Made by a program: the position numbers and the translations under genes. From Siphonodentalium dalli (Eukaryota; Mollusca; Scaphopoda; Gadilida; Siphonodentaliidae), in assembly GCA_032622095.1 (NCBI GenBank), contig CP136066.1, positions 52,294,609-52,358,608 of the forward strand: a DNA stretch of 64,000 nt, in the 5' to 3' direction. Positions 10,941 through 23,264 of this stretch are shown here, one piece after another. A model generated the notes under the pieces. It saw nothing but the letters and a program-made list of their open reading frames with translations, was not told the origin of the DNA and made no database searches. Position 1 is the first letter of the stretch; the number at the start of each line of letters is the position of its first letter.

Positions 10941-12640
10941 ATTTACCTCGATATTAAGGTAATTTACCACGGTAGTACCGGGCTACGGTTTCAGAAACCT
11001 TAACATTTGAGACAACAGATTGGATGCAATATGAATGGCATATGCGAATACATACCAGTAAGGTGTTAAACATTTTTGGACTTAGCTTACTCATTTATAA
11101 GAATAATCTTGCCACATTCTGTGCACTTTTGAGTGTGACACCGGGTACAATTGTTTTCCACTGATTAAAGAACACAAAACATGATTTTATTCTCAAAAAA
11201 GAGACCGAAAACATTTCAACCTCAACTTCAATGTGCTATTGTGAAATAGAGTTATCGCTCATGTCGGTATTTACTATGTTAAGTAGCCATGTAAAAAGCA
11301 CATACGTTGTAAATTCCAAGTAAAGGGGTGGTTTACCCCACGTACATTATACTCTGCTAAAGCATGGTATATTACCATTACATACCAAACAGCCTACGTG
11401 TATATACCAGCAATTTTGATATTGATTTGTCCCCACCTTGCAGAGAGAGAGAGTTGTTTCCATTTTGGACTTAAATATACAAAAACAATAGACAGAACCC
11501 AGCCCATCTAAAGTCTTGTTCCTGCATGACTGAAATACTGTGGCGGTGATATATTTACATGTAAAGGTAAATAATTCATCAAATGTAGGATTTTAATTAT
11601 ATCTGCATGTGCATGTCTTACTAACTCTTTAACACTTAATTAGTCCGTAATTAATCTTAACTGCACTTCACTATCCCTCATAAACAAATCGTATTGCTTT
11701 AATATTTAGTTTCGCGCTAAAACCTAAGTCAGCCCAATACTTTTATTGGGATGGGTTGGTTTAACCGCGAAATGTCAGTTGGTTTTCATTGTTGAAAAGA
11801 AGGTGCTGAGTTTTCAACAAACTCAATTATAAACAGTTAATTAATGGAGCTAAAGTTTTAATAATGTTTGCAAAAGTATTCTACAAGTACAAGGAGACAT
11901 CCAGACTCAAAACTCATCGTTTAGGTATGTTCAATGTACTTTTATGTTCGTTTCAATGATATATATTTTAACCCATTTTTCCTATTGTCGTCAATAGAGA
12001 TCCACTTGTGATTCTCCATAATTGGAATATGTCCGTTTTATAATTATGGATAGTTCACTTTATAATATGGTAAACTATAATTAATTCTCATTTAATTGCA
12101 TATTTATAGTTATTACATATTCATCTATACTTTGTGTTTGTGAAACTTCAAGTAGTAGTTTGTAGAAAGTCTCTGACAGGAGCATTAATATATCCCTTAT
12201 GTGTCAGTGTATAGGTTATTCTATATAACTAGTAGTATGATTGTGTAAGGGTGTATTATGTCTGTATGTTGGGAGGTATACGTTATTACCTCTTCCCTTA
12301 ATCTAGAAATTAGGACTTGTTTATTGATGTTTGTAGAGTCTACACATCTACATATCTACATATATGAACATGTACGATATTAAGTGCTATAGATGGGACC
12401 ATCTATAGTTGGAAGATTGCTGATTGTGTATTGTTGGAGTTCTGCTTGTGATGAGAAGTTTTATTGATGAAAATATAATAGAGATCTAAAGTAATGTATT
12501 GAACTTTAATTGCCCCAGCACCTATTGTTCACTTAGAGAGCACCAGCCAGAAAAAAGGCGTAGACTTTATATGAAAATGTTATTTGAACCTTGAGTTAAA
12601 TGTATATGATTCCATGGAACTATCTCGTGAAAATAACTGA
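10941..12640. other. Non-coding stretch
   Basis: No supported gene or RNA. Near 10940-10980 and in the duplicated copies there are many short ggtaa/ttacc complementary motifs, but no defined element boundary. Confidence 0.5.
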
Positions 12641-12703
12641 GTTAGCCGGACATCCGTGGAGTTATAATACGTTTTTGTAGCATCAGTGTAGACTTAAACG
12701 GAC

Positions 12704-12821
12704 ATGGCTCACTCGAACCCTAAAATGTATGTATACGTAATGCGGGAAGAGGGGTCTCAAAATATTATATGTAAAGTATTCCCGAGCGAATTCGTCGATA
12801 TAGCGTTAACAAACGAGTTTT
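12704..12821 (+). CDS. Possible first coding exon of an unknown gene
   Basis: An ATG in good context (gacATGG) opens a 39-codon frame with mixed, non-repetitive codon use (MAHSNPKMYVYVMREEGSQ at its start). It runs into TTTT|GTAAGTTAT, a strong consensus 5' splice site at 12822. An ataatac TATA-like stretch lies near 12664. No matching downstream exon was recognised and the peptide family is unknown. It could be chance; the combination of Kozak context and a consensus donor is the only support. Confidence 0.3.
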
Positions 12822-12929
12822 GTAAGTTATATTTTTGCGAAAATTTGATTTCGTTGTTCCTGTTAAATTTTTCTAATCAGTCGATCTTCCGAGTGATGCC
12901 GACAGCGTTCGTGTGTTTTCGGAAATAAG

Positions 12930-13359
12930 TGTATTCTCGATACCGCCATGTTTGTGACGTATTGTTTTCCAAGGTTCCCCAGCATCTCTATCATTTTCGG
13001 TACGTTATACGGTGCTTCCATTGGATCTTATTTGTCCATGCAAGAGTAATAGTCTGTTGACAAGGATGTAATGATATAACGGTTTTCCAGTTTGTTACAC
13101 AATGTCAACATGGATTTTAATCATTTACCTTGATCCATGGAACACATTAGTTTTTGTCAAATATACTCAAATCGCAATTTTGTATAGTCAATAATAACAG
13201 TTCAGCATGGCCCTATAGCCTATACATGTATATGTTTGGTCGATCAACTCCAGTTAGTTCAATTCCGTAGTTCTGTTTAACTACACCCACCAGTGACACA
13301 GCGAAGGCGCGTGGGTGGGTGGTGGCATGCTTGTTTTTTTGTTTGTTTTTTTTTTTGGG
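12930..13359. other. Non-coding stretch
   Basis: No supported feature apart from a poly-T tract near 13337-13355. Confidence 0.5.
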
Positions 13360-13497
13360 TTTTGTGATACCCATAAACATATGAGCAGAGGGATGCTCGT
13401 ATCCCGGTTCCACAGTAGAGGCACCCCTGTCTTGGATTCCGGTAGTAGAACATCACTAATGGTATCCAGAGCAGTCTGCCTTGCGGCAGTTTACAAA
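13360..13497 (+). repeat. ~138-bp dispersed repeat, plus copy
   Basis: Contains gatgctcgtatcc, aggcacccctgtcttgga and ccagagcagtctgccttgcg. A divergent copy lies in opposite orientation at 16619-16756. The pair could be termini of one ~3.4-kb element or two independent short insertions. Confidence 0.75.
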
Positions 13498-14274
13498 TGT
13501 CATGATATGAGTAACAAAAACATAGAATATACCAGTCTAGACTACCTTGGATTAATCGCTCTTTATCATATTCTCGTATAAAACCCCAACGAAAACCGCA
13601 GACGCTCTTTATCCATGATGTGGCATATTCGCCGGAAACGAATCAACAACATGTATAACTCATGTTAAAATTGGTCGGGCGGATTCCAAATCCTAACTAT
13701 ACCCGTTTATTAGTCCAGTAAATTTCCAGACTAAATTCCAGCCAATTAAGTTAAACCCACCAAACACCTCATAGGGAGATGAACAAGGGAGAGAATACCA
13801 ACAAAAAGGGGCCATAGCTATATATGGTCGAAGTTGGCCAGCGGTCCCAGAATATGGACCCGACCTGTCTCTGTATATAGTATACCCAAATACCAAAATT
13901 ACATGTTATCCAGTTGATACTTTATAAAGTTATTATCCATAAGTCAAAATCGAGTATATGGATGGACAGACCGACAGACGGACAGATTAATAATATAATA
14001 AAATGCGTCCATATTCTTTTTTAATTTAAACATATGTTGCACGCGGAGTTTGAGTTTCCGATATTATGCATCACATCTAATGGTATTAAACAACACATAC
14101 ACTTGTTATGCATGCATGCTAGGGTGGAAATTCCAGATAATCGTAACAATCATGCTTAATATACATAATTTGCATATAAACCGTCGACAACCGCTTTTTG
14201 GGTGGTATTGTATGATTATGGAGCCAATTTAATATCAGAAAGTAACTACACTGTTACAAGAGGTAAATATTGCG

Positions 14275-14345
14275 TTGTTGATTACTCACACTATCGTGGC
14301 AAGGTTATTTTGTTATCTTGTCATCGGAGGTACCGTTGTTCACAT
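14275..14345 (+). repeat. Inverted repeat arm (left)
   Basis: The segment with ctatcgtggcaaggttattt and a nearby ggtaccgt is repeated in opposite orientation at 15255-15322, and again within the tandem copy near 15595-15650. Confidence 0.65.
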
Positions 14346-15261
14346 AGGGAGGATAGCCAATATACTATACCTGTTATTGAAACATAGCATTTAAAGGATT
14401 AAGAACCGTTTGCATACATTGTTATATGGGGACAAACCCAGGAGAAAATATAAGTGTTTATATATAGGAGGGACTTAATTTAGTATGTCTATATATACAT
14501 ATACACATTAAATAACACAATACAACGCTCTTTATCAATGGGTTTCCTTTATATTCAATGTATATATAATTAATGTATTCTCTACAATTATATACTAGTA
14601 ATAGGTTATAGATCTTAAACAATATCGTGATTTAGCCTAATGTTTGATTATCAGCGTGGCTTGATAACATGGAGGAAACATTAAATTATATAATCTGGAA
14701 AATGTTTACTACGATCAAGCCGAAAATGGTCTTTAGAATGTTGGGAATCAGAAAATAATAAACAGCATGGGTTATCAAGAGAGCATCTCTAGTTTAAACG
14801 AACTTCAAATACAGAACATTTGTTTGTGGTTTCGGTTCTAACGTAATGTGTCCGACATACGCTTAGTGTGGCACAGAGTCAGCATTCTGCAACTGATGAT
14901 GATTCTATCAAAACATTTGGCATCTTTATTAACTCATTGGGAGCATTTTTTCAAAAAATTCTAAATTCAAAATTTTGGCATAAACTAAATCATTTTTTAG
15001 GGGGTACGTTCAAAAACTTTTCTCAAAATTTCACTAAACCGCTCCAGGATCCAGCTTCCACACCAAAAACTGATGTAATGAGAACGGAGATCAATTTGTC
15101 TGCAAGAAATTGGGACCTGGTCACCATTAAAATTTCCCTTCTCTTTTATATGCCTAGCAGACATCCTCTCCTTTCTTATAACATCCATACAATTATGACC
15201 ACCTTCATTGCATATGGGAAATTAAATCATGAAAAGTTGGTGAGCCATAATATCATTACAA

Positions 15262-15594
15262 CCAACTACGGTACCTTCTAAGACTACGTGAACAAAATAA
15301 CCTTGCCACGATAGTGGTTGTATATATATTATATTTTATTTACATGTATGTGCTTTACTTGTTAAGTACCGGTATACTCATGTACCGGTATATATGGATT
15401 CATATATACTGGGTAGAGTGAATATGTACAATCACACAATAGTAAGTCGACATAACCCATCTGTCGACTAATGAGACAGATTAAGGTTACCCAGAACAAA
15501 AATACAAATTTAGGTGCACCTGAGGGTTATGGGTTACAACCAGACTAATTTAAAGGGACGCATTTTGTCAAAAATTTAAATCCTCTAACAACAG
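15262..15594. repeat. 333-bp tandem duplication, copy 1
   Basis: ggtaccttctaagactacgt recurs exactly 333 bases later. The unit includes caccggta-type motifs, gtcgacataacccatctgtc and a cctctaacaac tail. Confidence 0.9.
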
Positions 15595-15920
15595 CCAACA
15601 ACGGTACCTTCTAAGACTACGTGAACAAAATAACCTCGCCACGATAGTTGTTGTTTATATTTTATTTACATGTATATGCTTTATTTGTTAAGTATACTCA
15701 TGTACCGGTATATATAAATTCATATATACCGGTAGAATGAATATGTATTAATCACACAATGAGTAAGTCGACATAACCCATCTGTCGACTAATGAGACAA
15801 ACTAAGGTTACCCAGAGAAAAATACAAATTTAGGTACACCTAGGTTTATGGTTTAAAACCAGACTAATTTAAAGGTACACATTCTGTCAAAAATAAAAAT
15901 CCTCTATTAACAACTTTATG
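15595..15920. repeat. 333-bp tandem duplication, copy 2
   Basis: More diverged second copy of 15262-15594 with small indels. It carries the same internal landmarks. Confidence 0.9.
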
Positions 15921-16296
15921 CTAGTATCGGGGCTATAATGGACATTACTTTGATGTGTGGAACAAAAAAACTACTATGCACAACAGAGTATACTTTAAAG
16001 ATATCCCGAATAAATAAATGGACTAATTGGGGTAGGTGTGTACAATGATCAGGTCAGACCATTAGATGGATCATGGGGGTACATATACAATATACGAGGA
16101 AGGCGATAGCAACGAATTCATTAGGTCGTTATAAGTATGACATGGATACAGGGACATGAGTATGTAGATAGGGGTGGGGTGGAAAACACCTTAGTCAGAC
16201 CATTATATGGATCACATGGATACGGAGACACGATGACAGGGATAGGGATGAACAGGGGTTTGATCAAGCCTTTGGGCAGATCATGTGTATGCGGGA
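15921..16296. repeat. Degenerate repeats with cagaccatt..ggatca motif
   Basis: The cagaccattagatggatcat motif near 16055 recurs as cagaccattatatggatcac near 16195 and more weakly near 16270. No coding frame. Confidence 0.5.
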
Positions 16297-16517
16297 TTTA
16301 AAATAATAAAATAATATATTTAAAATATAATAAAAAATATGAATTAAAAATAATTTGAAAAATAATTTAAAACAATCCAAGAAGATAATAAAAAATAAAA
16401 ATACCAAATAAATAAAAATTATTAAATTTTTTTTAAATGTTCAAATGTTTCAAAATTAAAAAAAAATTTAATTATTTTTTTAAATATAAAAAAATAAAAA
16501 ATAAAATATAAAATTAA
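16297..16517. repeat. Extreme AT-rich low-complexity tract
   Basis: About 220 bases made almost only of A and T, with taaaaaata-type runs and very few G or C. No gene. Confidence 0.95.
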
Positions 16518-16618
16518 CTCTAAATTTATTTGATTACACGACTCAAATATGCCCTTGTATACTATCTAAAATACTAGGTTTATACTTATTTTTTTTATTT
16601 ATTACTATAAAGACTTTT

Positions 16619-16756
16619 GAAAACTGCCGCAAGGTAGACTGCTCTGGACCTCATTAGTGAAATTTTGCCACTACCGACGTCCAAGACAGGGGTACCTCTA
16701 CTGTAGGCCCTGGATACGAGCATCCCCCTGCTCATATATTATGGGTATTATAAAAC
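16619..16756 (-). repeat. ~138-bp dispersed repeat, minus copy
   Basis: Reverse complement matches 13360-13497 at roughly 75-80% by eye, including aggtacccctgtcttgga and gcagtctaccttgcgg. Confidence 0.75.
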
Positions 16757-17614
16757 ACTTGTTGAATATTTGCCAGGCCGCCAGATATTCCAGTCTTGGT
16801 CGTGAAAAATAACAGATTTAAAAATCGATATCTGATAACTCTGAGCTTTCATGGGTGGGGTCCTCGACTCGAATCAAATAAGAAACACTAACTTAAGACC
16901 GAAATGAAAATTGGGAAAATATGTTTCAACCATCATTTTAATTAAAACCTGAGTTACACGACGAATTGTGGGAAAAGGTCAAAAATGGACAGACCTCCAG
17001 TTCAGGGGTAAGTGCTGAAAAGACAAGAGAGGCTTTGACCCAGAAAACATTTGGACTAAGTTAGTATTTATTCCATTTTGAAGAGGAATAATAATCATGT
17101 CCTCTATAACATATCCAAAATCCTATAAATCCGCTTATAGAGTAAAATGTTCTATTCAAAATGGCGTCCATGATGACAGTTGGCATCGACTTGCTGACTT
17201 TCTTTGAAAGGTGCACCAGCTATCGCCAAATTAGTAATAAAACGAAATATACACAAACAATGCTTAATCGTAAACCACATAATGATGTAGAATGTCTGTC
17301 ACAACATGGCCATAACACACCTGTTACCCCATTTGATATTGCAATAGTTAGAAAATAGTTATATGTTCCGTTGACATCGATTTTACCCATGTGTGCCGTG
17401 TTTCACCAACATTGTACCAGAGTAAAGAGGACTACACCATGTCTTTACTTGGACTTTGCAGGGGTATGTCCGTTTTACATGGACGTTGCATGCTTTTATC
17501 GGAGTATATCATTGTTTATCTGAGCTTACCATATTTTACCACAGTAGCATAATCAGCACTTTTGGAATTATCAGACGATCACACAAGAACAAGAATATAT
17601 TCAAATCGATCTAT
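16757..17614. other. Non-coding stretch
   Basis: No feature supported. The 17161-17358 frame lacks any recognisable domain. Confidence 0.4.
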
Positions 17615-17840
17615 ACCACCATGGTCAGAAGCACATTAGAGTAAGCCCAATCTGTCTGCATCCAAACTCAAACGAACAAGTCAAACATATTGCTAAAGTA
17701 CAAAAGAGAGCCACCAAACACATTCTGAATAGGAAGAAAGATTAAAGAAGTTACCGACTCTCTCATTTAGACGAGACAGAGATCTCATCGACACATATAT
17801 GTGTAAATTGATACATGCAGTCATCAAAGAATGTGGCAAA
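17615..17840 (+). pseudogene. LINE reverse-transcriptase 3' fragment
   Basis: Broken frames read as the tail of a non-LTR reverse transcriptase. MVRSTLE lies at about 17621, then (in another frame) NEQVKHIAKVQKRATKHILN at about 17671-17730, then KLPTLSFRRDRDLIDTYM at about 17750-17805. The order VRS.LE / KVQ.RA.. / LPTL..RR.R.DL..TY is typical of LINE tails. Several frameshifts and missing segments show it is a relic. Confidence 0.7.
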
Positions 17841-18190
17841 AACAATCCAAATGAGAGCTAATATGGAAGAGGGCATGACTACACAATCTACTGGGGGAAT
17901 GCAGTATTCTACTAACATCACCGAAAATCTCAAGCAAATCGACTGTACCACTCCATGGAAAACATTGTCTGAACTACGCTAACTTGTAAATATTTACTAC
18001 TCGAATCGGGACGCTTCTATAGGCGATAAACTAATGAAAACGATTTCGCCATCGGCAGTCACTGCATTTAATTAATAATTAGAATGACGGTGTGTGTTGT
18101 CAATATAGATATAATAATATCTGTAAAAATAACATCTTTGAACAAGATTATTCTCGATTTGATCACCCTACCGGCGTGTTTCACGTCACT
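17841..18190. other. Non-coding stretch
   Basis: No supported feature between the LINE relic and the inverted-repeat element. Confidence 0.4.
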
Positions 18191-19795
18191 TTAAGGGCTT
18201 TGCTAACCCATTTTCCACCAAAGTTAATGGAGTCAAAATAAAGGATTCCATTCACTTTTAGTAGTAGTCACAGCAACCAAACCCATTGATGCAACATGCC
18301 AACATTTTAAGAGTATAAATCATGGTGGATTAATATTTTAGAAATACAAAAATGTTAACACAGTTATAGAGGTTTTTAAAATACTTTATTTTCGAACCAA
18401 AATTCAAGAAACACAAAGTCCATATCTGAGAAAAAAATATGGCAATGTGTACTGAACACTGCAAAGAATGATGAGCAATAAAATAATATTCATATTTATC
18501 AAGCGTTATTTGATAAAATTACTAAGAACCAATTGTTTACAGATGCTCAACATTACTGGCTGGGAGGTGACAGTTTAGTGTTAATTTATGTGGACAGTTG
18601 TGTGTTGTGAATCTCTTGACAAAATAATTGTGAATCCTCAATCTGGCATACCCTGTAGCCCAGAAAATGGGTCACCACAGGAGATTATAAGGTACAGGGC
18701 GAGTGGTTGTCAGATACGGTGAAGTGAGATTAATATTCTAAATTATTAATCTCGATGAGCCTCATATGTCACCATACTAGTCCATGTAGCCGGCAACTAA
18801 GAGTCCTGTAACGATTGTATCATGCTCTCCAGGTGAGAATTTGAATTACTTGTACGAAGTTCATTAGATTATCATTATGGTAAGTTAAATGTGTCGTCTA
18901 GGGCCATTAGCTTACATGTATGTAACGTCACAGTGACGTGCCATGGTGTTTGAACGTCAATGCATTGAGTCAATGGCTAATCACCAGAAGTAGGAAAACA
19001 AATTGAGTTTGATAGTTAATTTATGAGTCTTTAGAATTCCTCAAATATATCACACGAGGTTTATGGTACTATGTCTTTAAATTCGCAGAAAATTATTTCC
19101 GACAGATATCCCTTTTCTTGGTGCCAAAATACACCGAAAATATCCCCGCTCGAGGTGGTGGCAGAGTTCCAAGAAAAACAAGATCGCGTCTATCGACCTC
19201 ATATGAATCCATATACATGTACATGTATCCCGTTTGGCTTTCAATATGGGGTCAATCAAGGTGAACGTAATATGCCCTCATCTCCTATCAGTAGATCTAA
19301 ATTCTCATTGGTCAATATTATAGGCCAGCATGTATATCATGCCACGAATCTCTACTCTGGCTAACACCAGTTTCATGGCATGATCTAGCCAGCATGATAA
19401 AATATTCTCATGGGTCAGCAATGCAGCAGTCGCACCTGCTGGGCATAATCCCAGCTTGAGTGAACATTAACTTGACTAGCACCCATCAAATTCAGCTTCC
19501 AAACAATATTACTGAGCAATGAAATCTGCCAAGTGTACTGAAACAACTGCTTCCAAGCCAAAAATCTCAAGAACACTCAAGAAAATATGAGTAGGTCTAC
19601 TTCTTTTAATGCTAATCATTCTCCACAGTGTTCAGTACACATACCTATATTTTTTCTTAGATATGGACTTTGTGTTTGTTGGAATTGCCTTCGAAATAAT
19701 TGATTTTAAAAACCTCTATAAATTTCACATTTTGTACAGAATCCTTTATTTTGATTCGATCAAATTTTGAAAATGGGTTAGCAAAGCCCTTTTAA
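18191..19795. mobile_element. ~1.6-kb inverted-repeat (fold-back type) element
   Basis: The left end ttaagggctttgctaaccca and the right end (its near reverse complement at 19770-19795) begin long arms. The arms also share tcaaaataaaggatt, atagaggtttttaaaat, cacaaagtccatatct and a gtgtactgaacact-type block. The left arm extends to about 18482 and the right starts near 19602. The left arm carries about 95 extra bases. The interior has no transposase-like frame, so this is a non-autonomous element. Target duplication was not resolved. Confidence 0.75.
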
Positions 19796-21426
19796 ATTAA
19801 CAATTACTGTACCGGTATACTAACATTCTTAGCTAACAAATACTAAGATTGCAATATGGAATTTATGAATGGAATAATTACGATTTAAAATGGCTCCCAA
19901 ACAAACAACGCGGAAGTAAGTCACTGCCTTATCACTATTGATCAGCTAAAACTAGACAATACGCCGCAAAAATGTCCAGTCCAAACAGCCCATTTTAGCG
20001 GCTGGTCGTCTCCATTGGCCTGCTGAGTTTATTTAAACGAACAAAAATTACTACCAAATAACACAAAATATCAACAAAATAAGCATTGATATTTTCTTAT
20101 GGATGTATAATAACCTAGATCCATTGGATCTTACTATCATGGCTGACGCCATGTAAGATCCATCTTGCCCTTAAAACAACATAGGCGACTATGATTCCTA
20201 TAAAAGTAACAATTAGGACCAACGCACATGTATTTATCAACTAAATACTAATACAAGTGTGAAACCATCCACTCACCTACGTGTCATTTATCCTTAACAT
20301 CCGACAAATAATAGAACGTAAACACTGACATGTCGTGTGTTCGTCGATCATTGCATGTGACACATCATTTCATGAATTCCCCTGTGAGTTCCCCCGGAAT
20401 CCCCGTGCACGCGGCAAGGTAATCACATGCGTTCACATTGTGTGTACAATTCAGGTAGCCTGATACAATTCAAGGTGAGGGTAACTACAATCTGCGCATG
20501 CGTGTAGTTTTTACAACTTACTGATTTCAATTTGTTACACATGCGTACTGATAACTTCCTGATACAGTCATGTGGGTTGCAGAATCATGTTCGATGACAT
20601 TCCCATGCGCGATTAGTGCACGAGACGCACGTAGTCATGTGATATGTTAGCTCCTCCTGCTTCGGCCATTTAACCACGTTTTGTCAACATGATTTCCGAC
20701 TGGATTTTTTGATTAAATTATTACGGAATTATACACACGTTCTGGTAGGTGTCAGAGCTAATATATATTGCAATATTGTTAACATTAATGACTATGTTAG
20801 TTGATTCTTAAAAATAAGTGTATTTAAAAAAATTAGATAGCCGTCTAAGCTGATGCGCCGCCGCGGTCAGACGTGGATGGCCATAGCCATATTACCACGT
20901 CTGGTCAGACTAATAATAACCATGACTGGTATAAATATACCTTTTGGAAAGCATAGCATAATCCAAAATAAAAACATTATTTCCAATTCCTAAAATGGAC
21001 TCCCATGTTGAACATGTGGTATGAATGTGATGTCATCAGGCAGTGATCAGGTCAAAAGTCACATGGAAAGGATCAGGTCATGTCATTGGTCAAAAGTGGA
21101 AATTCCCCCAAGGATTGCCATGCCATACAATATGCAGACCCTGGTTTTTCCCAAAACATGTGATGTCTTTCCTGGAAATATTTTGGGGATTCACCATTTC
21201 TGTGTGTCACTCTACGAAACAATGTATAAACATTGAGATTGTTTGGATTATGCTACATACATGCCGTGTATTGACTGTATTCTTACCAAAGGCATATTTA
21301 TACCAGCAGTTTTATTATATATTTATTAGAAAATATCAAGGCTTACTTTGTAGATATTATGATTTATTTAGTAGTAATTTGTGCTTGTTTTAAAGATAAC
21401 ACTTAATATGTCAATGGGACCAACTA
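19796..21426. other. Non-coding stretch
   Basis: No supported gene. A short inverted repeat (gtcagacgtgg .. ccacgtctg) lies at about 20867-20905. Confidence 0.4.
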
Positions 21427-21480
21427 GGCGCTACTAGTACTACTGATTGGTAGTAGCGCCGTAGGGTCTAGCTAAAAGTT

Positions 21481-21573
21481 TAACAGGTCAGGGAGAACCC
21501 AAAATCGATGTACTAAACCTCGATTTGTGTAAAAAACCTCGATCGATGTTCTTAGAGACCATGTGACCACTGG
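21481..21573 (+). repeat. Bracketing inverted repeat, left copy (empty site of gypsy-2)
   Basis: aacaggtcagggagaaccca and the following ~75 bases match, in reverse complement, the right copy at 34405-34472 plus 43708-43738. Here the copy is uninterrupted at GTAC (21516-21519), so it is a direct empty-site control for the gypsy-2 insertion. Confidence 0.9.
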
Positions 21574-21735
21574 TGATATAGTGTGGAGTATTTCATCTTA
21601 CACCTATGGGAGGCCAAATTCACATTTAATAATTAATTGTGCTTGATTGCGCTTAAGCACAATTAATTATTAAATGTGAATTTGGCCTCCCATAGGTCAC
21701 TTAGGTGTAAGATGAAATACTCCACACTATATCAC
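21574..21735. repeat. Near-perfect 160-bp palindrome
   Basis: Two ~78-bp arms (ggagtatttcatcttacacc, tgggaggccaaattcacatt and their complements) meet around a gattgc centre. The inner arms (gggaggcc..attcacatttaataa) are the terminal sequence of the GCTTAAGC palindrome family. The right arm has a short extra insert (tcact). Confidence 0.95.
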
Positions 21736-21744
21736 TTACACTAT

Positions 21745-22205
21745 ATTACTTCCATTAGTATCATATTTGGTTTAGAGTGTTTCCCCTAACTACCCCAGAA
21801 GATATACTCAAAGGATGGTCAAATCACTTTAAAAATTTGGCAACCCCTACAATTGACCCAGAATTTGAACCAGAACATAAGGAAAGCATAGAACTTGACC
21901 TACTATACATTGAAGACTTCTGCCATAAACAAGAAGAATCCATCGAGAACATCACCCCAGAAGCAATTTCTAATGCAATATTAAGACTTGGAAATGATAA
22001 AGCCTCTGATTGTATGGGACTCACGGCAGAACATCTGAAGTTTGCAAAGACTGAAATTGAACATTACCTATCAAAACTCCTCAACTCCATAGTACAGCGC
22101 GGAAAAGCTCCAGAGATCCTGAAAGATGGAATGGTAACACCAGTCTTTAAAAAAGGCGATCCACATAATCCCTCAAACTATCGAGGCATTACAGTGACAT
22201 CTACA
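21745..22205 (+). pseudogene. LINE reverse transcriptase, N-terminal part (split by gypsy-1)
   Basis: A plus-strand frame from about 21745 encodes a PEDILKGWSNHFKNL segment, then DCMGLTAEHLKF and DGMVTPVFKKGD..SNYRGI. These are the fingers of a non-LTR reverse transcriptase just before motif A. The frame is cut at 22205 by the 5' LTR of gypsy-1 and resumes in the same frame at 32455 once one TACA copy is removed. The endonuclease half is missing, so the LINE was 5'-truncated at or near the palindrome at 21735. Confidence 0.9.
22202..22205. other. Target-site duplication TACA of gypsy-1 (left)
   Basis: TACA precedes the 5' LTR and is repeated at 32451-32454. Removing one copy together with the element restores the LINE reading frame. 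Confidence 0.85.
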
Positions 22206-23244
22206 TGTGACGGTGTAATTTAGCCCTAGTTTATATACAACTAATACAAGTTAATACTGACAACTAGCAGCTAACATATTCATCCATATCACCGGTATTT
22301 ACGACATCCCGTTTACCCTCTCAACTTTGCTGTATTCGATCCGTCCCTGTCTTATCACTGTCACTTCAGCCCAATGCTAAACTCTCTAGTACTGCTACGT
22401 CAATTAGTACAGGTAAGCGCGCAGCTGATTGGATGACACATGGTCGCGCGTAAATTGTCAAAGGTTAAACAGTTTCGCGGGGTTTTAGATTAGTTGGTCA
22501 GAAAGTAAAGTTGTCTTCGGAAAGTTATTGTCTTAAAGTCTTAGTTTATTTTGTCGTCAAGATGTCGTCAAGTTGTTTAGACTATCGTTGTATACAGATC
22601 CTGACATAGTGGCCTATGTCTCATTGAACTGGTATGTTCACAGTTTCTATATTTTATCGTTATAACATGTTTTTATTAATACTTTTGTCTTCAAGTAAAT
22701 CACCATAGAGTTTGTCCATTTTGACATAAAGTATATTTCCTATTTTAATTATATTTTAATGTGATTACTTTTGTGAGGTTATCTCCCGATAACCTGAGAT
22801 GCCAGTTTGTAGATATCTCAATTAGATAGATTGGATATCTGGCATTTCTTGTATTTTCAGGAACTCCTCAAGTTCCTTTAACATATATTTGTGTATGCAC
22901 ATATGCGTGCTTATCATGCAAATGGTAATATCTTTGCATTTGGTTGCAGGGCCTATGATATAATATTCTATATCTACGTTGATGTATTATCAGACTATGC
23001 CAGTCTGGATGATGTTCGATTGTACGTGTTGATGGAGATGATGATAATATTCTTGTGAAAGATAAATGAATAAATGATATATGAAGACATACAAAGGTAA
23101 TATGAACTTTCTATAGACCCTGTCCACCAGATTGAGAATTCTTGAGAACAGAGCCCATACTGCCAAAGGCTAACTTTATAAATTTAATGTCAAAGGCTCA
23201 AGGACATTTAATAATATAAATGGACCCATAGTAACCCTATGACA
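22206..23244 (+). repeat. Gypsy-1 5' LTR
   Basis: 1,039 bp, same length and apparently same sequence as 31412-32450. It contains acaGGTAAGC, a donor-like site at about 22409, and aataaa motifs near 23067 that could serve as poly(A) signals. Confidence 0.95.
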
Positions 23245-23246
23245 TT

Positions 23247-23264
23247 TGGCGCTCACCGTGGTAA
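23247..23264 (+). other. Gypsy-1 primer-binding site
   Basis: TGGCGCTCACCGTGGTAA begins two bases after the LTR end. The TGG start complements a tRNA CCA tail. The particular tRNA was not determined. Confidence 0.75.

Noticed and set aside
14868-15281. 137-codon frame
   Set aside because: It needs a non-ATG start, overlaps inverted and tandem repeats, and contains no recognisable domain.
21021-21393. Two overlapping 71- and 116-codon frames
   Set aside because: No domain, repeat-like context and no splice or start support.
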